Shown piece by piece: positions 61,590 through 64,000 of a stretch of DNA of 64,000 nt; position 1 is the first letter of the stretch; each line of letters begins with the position of its first letter. A program made the position numbers and the translations under genes. Source of the stretch: Shewanella canadensis (lineage in GTDB: Bacteria > Pseudomonadota > Gammaproteobacteria > Enterobacterales > Shewanellaceae); NCBI RefSeq assembly GCF_003966225.1, contig NZ_RXNU01000017.1, positions 39,829-103,828 of the forward strand, given 5' to 3'. The notes beneath the pieces were generated by a model, which saw only the letters and a list, made by a program, of their open reading frames with translations, did no database searches and was not told where the DNA came from.

Positions 61590-62405
61590 ATGACTGATAA
61601 ATATGCCGTTTTCGGCAACCCCATTGCCCATAGTAAATCTCCGCTGATCCATGGCTTTTTTGCGAAAGACACGGCACAAGATCTGGAGTATGAAGCAATA
61701 CTCGCTCCGGTCGATGAGTTTGCTTCAAGTTTAGGGGAGTTTTGGAAAAGAGGTGGTAAGGGGGCCAATGTCACAGTGCCCTTTAAAGAGCAGGCGTTTA
61801 ACTTGTGTGACGAGCTAAGTGAAGAGGCTAAGTTAGCTGGTGCGGTGAATACCTTAACGGTGCAAGCTAACGGTGTGATCCGGGGGGATAATACCGATGG
61901 TTTAGGGTTAGTGGCTGACTTGAAAAGACACATGGGTGAGCTTAACGGTTTAACTGTTTTACTGGTGGGTGCTGGTGGGGCGTCCAGAGGAAGTGTCTTG
62001 CCGTTACTACAATCGGGTATCAGCAAGCTCACAATCGTTAATCGGACACAAGTCAAAGCAGAGCGACTGGTTGAAATCTTTTCTGGATATGGTGAGGTTT
62101 GTGCTTTGCCAATGGAGCATGATAATCAAAGCTATGACATCATTATTAACTCAACTTCTTCAAGTTTGACTGGAGAGGTTCCTAATTTGTCGACTCAAGT
62201 TATAGCTACGAGTACCGTTTGCTACGATATGATGTATGGAAAAGAGCCAACATCTTTTAATGTTTGGGCAAAAGAGCAAGGCGCAAAATTGACTTTAGAT
62301 GGTTTAGGTATGTTAGTTGGTCAAGCTGCCCAAAGTTTTGCTATTTGGCGCAAGGTTAAACCGAGTGTAGAACCTGTATTAGCTGAACTTAGAGCACAGC
62401 TTTAA
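61590..62405 (+). CDS. aroE: shikimate dehydrogenase AroE
   Basis: 271 residues from ATG 61590; an upstream TTG at 61578 is less likely. It begins MTDKYAVFGNPIAHSKSPLI with the shikimate-binding SKS. Further motifs are GANVTVPFKEQAF with the catalytic Lys, GDNTDGLGLVADL, the NADP loop LLVGAGGASRGSVLPLL followed by VNRTQVKAERL, and DGLGMLVGQAAQSF. It reduces 3-dehydroshikimate. DUF1488 gene yrdB follows after 14 bp. Confidence 0.96.
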   Translation: MTDKYAVFGNPIAHSKSPLIHGFFAKDTAQDLEYEAILAPVDEFASSLGEFWKRGGKGANVTVPFKEQAFNLCDELSEEAKLAGAVNTLTVQANGVIRGDNTDGLGLVADLKRHMGELNGLTVLLVGAGGASRGSVLPLLQSGISKLTIVNRTQVKAERLVEIFSGYGEVCALPMEHDNQSYDIIINSTSSSLTGEVPNLSTQVIATSTVCYDMMYGKEPTSFNVWAKEQGAKLTLDGLGMLVGQAAQSFAIWRKVKPSVEPVLAELRAQL

Positions 62406-62419
62406 AAAGCAGAGGTCAC

Positions 62420-62698
62420 ATGAATCAGAATATTTTGTTTCCCGATCTACAAGACTGGGATGAGAAAACGCAATCAGTGGTATTTCCGGCTCAGGTACAA
62501 GGTGCGAATCTTGAATGTCGTATAGGATTGCCTAAGCTATCCGAAATGGCTTTAACACTCTTAAAAAGTTCCGACAGCGATATCAAAGAGAAAGCGTTAA
62601 CCTTATTTGAAGAGTATAGGTTCGATATTGAAGAAGAGGTTGAAACACTCATCGAACGCGAGTCATTCGATGAGCAAGGTCGGCTCGTAGTAAAGTAA
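62420..62698 (+). CDS. yrdB: DUF1488 family protein YrdB
   Basis: 92 residues: NQNILFPDLQDWDEKTQSVV, FPAQVQGANLECRIG, LTLFEEYRFDIEEEVETLIE. This matches DUF1488, represented by E. coli YrdB, which also follows aroE. The function is unknown. A GCAGAGGT ribosome-binding site precedes the ATG. Confidence 0.88.
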   Translation: MNQNILFPDLQDWDEKTQSVVFPAQVQGANLECRIGLPKLSEMALTLLKSSDSDIKEKALTLFEEYRFDIEEEVETLIERESFDEQGRLVVK

Positions 62699-62733
62699 GA
62701 ACCTATTAATAAGCACCAGTCAAAGATTGATGA

Positions 62734-63288
62734 CTAGACCTCTTCCAGGTACTCATCTTTCAGTTTGACGTAGTTATCAGCAGACTGAGGCAAGAAGGCT
62801 AACTCAGTTTCGGTTAATTCTCGAACCAGTTTCGCTGGGCTACCTACATATAAGTGACCACTCTTTAATACCTTACCAGGAGGAACTAAAGAGCCCGCGC
62901 CCAAAATCACATCATCTTCCAGTATCGCACCATCAAGAATGATTGCGCCCATGCCAACTAATATGCGGTTACCAACAGTGCAACCATGCAACATAGCTTT
63001 ATGGCCGATAGTAACATCATCACCAATAAGTAAAGGATTGCCATCAGGTTTGGCATTGGACTTACGGGTAACATGTAAAACGGTTCCATCTTGAACGTTA
63101 GATCGCTTCCCAATTCTAATATGGTTAACATCACCGCGAGCGGCTACCAAAGGCCAGATGCTTGCATCTTCATCAAGGAATATGTCTCCAACCAGTACGC
63201 AAGCTTCATCTACATACACATTATCCTTAAGTTCAGGAGTTATTCCTTTATAAGAGCGTAATGATTGAGTTTTTTTCAAGATGGTCAT
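62734..63288 (-). CDS. yrdA: gamma-carbonic anhydrase family protein YrdA
   Basis: 184 residues, identical in length to E. coli YrdA. A left-handed beta helix of hexapeptide repeats spans about residues 20-150 (VYVDEACVLVGDIFLDEDAS, LEDDVILGAGSLVPPGKVL). Zinc-ligand histidines are in VNHIRIG and in IGHKAMLHGC. Most YrdA-type proteins bind metal but have no proven carbonic anhydrase activity. It is convergent with yrdB and diverges from the rRNA operon. Confidence 0.93.
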   Translation of the reverse strand: MTILKKTQSLRSYKGITPELKDNVYVDEACVLVGDIFLDEDASIWPLVAARGDVNHIRIGKRSNVQDGTVLHVTRKSNAKPDGNPLLIGDDVTIGHKAMLHGCTVGNRILVGMGAIILDGAILEDDVILGAGSLVPPGKVLKSGHLYVGSPAKLVRELTETELAFLPQSADNYVKLKDEYLEEV

Positions 63289-63401
63289 CAGTAAAAGTCC
63301 TTAAAATAGCGGTTTCAGGCATTATAAAGCTTAAAAAGTAGCTAGTCAGGGGGTTTTATCGACAAACAGTAAGGGAACAACACTTTTCATGATAAAAGCG
63401 C

Positions 63402-63429
63402 TTGCGCTGTTTCAGGATCTCCCTATAAT
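63402..63429 (+). promoter_or_regulatory. rrn promoter P1 candidate
   Basis: TTGCGC, 16-bp spacer, TATAAT, followed by a GC-rich discriminator (GCGCATCC) typical of stringently controlled rRNA promoters. Confidence 0.65.
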
Positions 63430-63570
63430 GCGCATCCACTGACACGGCAAAGCAGTCTTTCAAAGCGTTAAGCAGAGTAAGGCAGAAACGAGTCAGGGCA
63501 ACAAGTTCGCTAAGTTTTACAAGAGTTTTTAACTCGTTTTAAACGATTAAAAATCTTTTAAGAAAAGCAC

Positions 63571-63598
63571 TTGACGCCAACCAAGGGAAGTGTAGAAT
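63571..63598 (+). promoter_or_regulatory. rrn promoter P2 candidate
   Basis: TTGACG, 16-bp spacer, TAGAAT, with a GC-rich discriminator (ACGCCCCC). It lies 285 bp upstream of the 16S 5' end. Confidence 0.75.
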
Positions 63599-63633
63599 AC
63601 GCCCCCTCAAGCCAACGACCTAGCGTCTAACGG

Positions 63634-63670
63634 CAGCATCTGAAAGATTGATGCTAACGCTCTTTAACAA
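63634..63670 (+). promoter_or_regulatory. rRNA leader antitermination signals (boxB-like hairpin and boxA)
   Basis: A hairpin AGCATC/GATGCT at 63635-63655 is followed by GCTCTTTAACAA, the classic rrn boxA. These recruit Nus factors for antitermination of rRNA transcription. Confidence 0.8.
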
Positions 63671-63882
63671 GTTGAAACAAGAAATCTGTGTGGACACTCA
63701 CAGGTGTTGAGTTATTCGAAATTGCTTCTTAGGAAGCAATCAAAAATTTAACTCGATGAACCACTGAGTGACCATAGCAATATGTAAACTTCATTAATCT
63801 TCGGATTGATGAAAAACAGTATAATTCATTGAGCCGTTTTGCTCACACTCTTAGTTGAGTAAGTGAGTAAAACAAAAAACTT

Positions 63883-64000
63883 TAATTGAAGAGTTTGATC
63901 ATGGCTCAGATTGAACGCTGGCGGCAGGCCTAACACATGCAAGTCGAGCGGAAACGGAGATAGCTTGCTATCAGACGTCGAGCGGCGGACGGGTGAGTAA
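63883..64000 (+). rRNA. rrs: 16S ribosomal RNA, 5' end only
   Basis: AATTGAAGAGTTTGATCATG followed by GCTCAGATTGAACGCTGGCG is the universal 16S 5' end, and the first variable region fits Shewanella-like gammaproteobacteria. It is cut by the window edge. Confidence 0.97.

Noticed and set aside
61547..62056. 169-codon frame antisense to aroE
   Set aside because: Shadow of aroE, which has all its motifs on the plus strand.

Overview
The window is bacterial chromosome from a gammaproteobacterium, almost certainly Shewanella or a close Alteromonadales relative. The evidence is the gene order rpmH-rnpA-yidD-yidC-mnmE facing dnaA-dnaN-recF-gyrB, followed by glyQS, fadBA, pepQ-yigZ-trkH-hemG, trkHA-rsmB-fmt-def, dprA-smg, tsaC-hemF-aroE and an rRNA operon whose 16S 5' end closes the window. 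This is the origin-proximal part of the chromosome. A GATC-dense, DnaA-box-bearing spacer lies between rpmH and dnaA (about 10612-10896), and at least six parS-like ParB sites are scattered over the first 31 kb.

Layout. 1-2553: a partial HNH endonuclease, an orphan, a possible small membrane protein carrying a 90-bp repeat element, and a sulfotransferase-like gene. 2569-6600: an HrpB-like helicase whose 3' end is tandemly repeated, then repeat-rich non-coding DNA. 6609-17219: the two divergent replication and ribosome/membrane-biogenesis operons. 17502-20078: 5-oxoprolinase genes pxpBCA. 20194-30714: an HDOD protein, glycyl-tRNA synthetase, tag, an MFS transporter, a large periplasmic amidohydrolase, a MOSC protein and TusA. 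31352-36264: an uncharacterised envelope locus (anchored protein, two LPP20-type lipoproteins, a CsgG/FlgT-like lipoprotein and an MltC-like lytic transglycosylase). 36359-46682: ybaK, an acetyltransferase, fatty-acid beta-oxidation fadBA, pepQ, yigZ, trkH and two hemG paralogues flanking a HlyU-like regulator. 47117-53691: a TonB-domain lipoprotein between inverted 90-bp elements, then def-fmt-rsmB-trkA-trkH on the minus strand. 53830-63288: LysM protein, dprA (probably with an ATT start), smg, a collagenase-like lipoprotein, yrdD, tsaC, hemF, aroE, a DUF1488 protein and a gamma-carbonic-anhydrase-like protein. 63402-64000: rrn promoters, leader and 16S.

Most coding content is conserved housekeeping. 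The unusual signals are structural. Two genes have multi-copy tandem duplications of their own 3' ends (87-bp period after the helicase, 176-bp period after hemF), and a 32-bp identical piece of the ybaK 3' end lies 5.4 kb away. A family of 90-bp hairpin elements shows compensatory changes between copies. One parS site forms the stem of a terminator. The 31-36 kb lipoprotein/transglycosylase locus is the best candidate for an undescribed protein system: its parts resemble those of the flagellar outer-membrane H-ring (FlgO/FlgP/FlgT), but no flagellar gene is present in the window.

All calls come from reading the sequence and recalling protein families; no database search was run.
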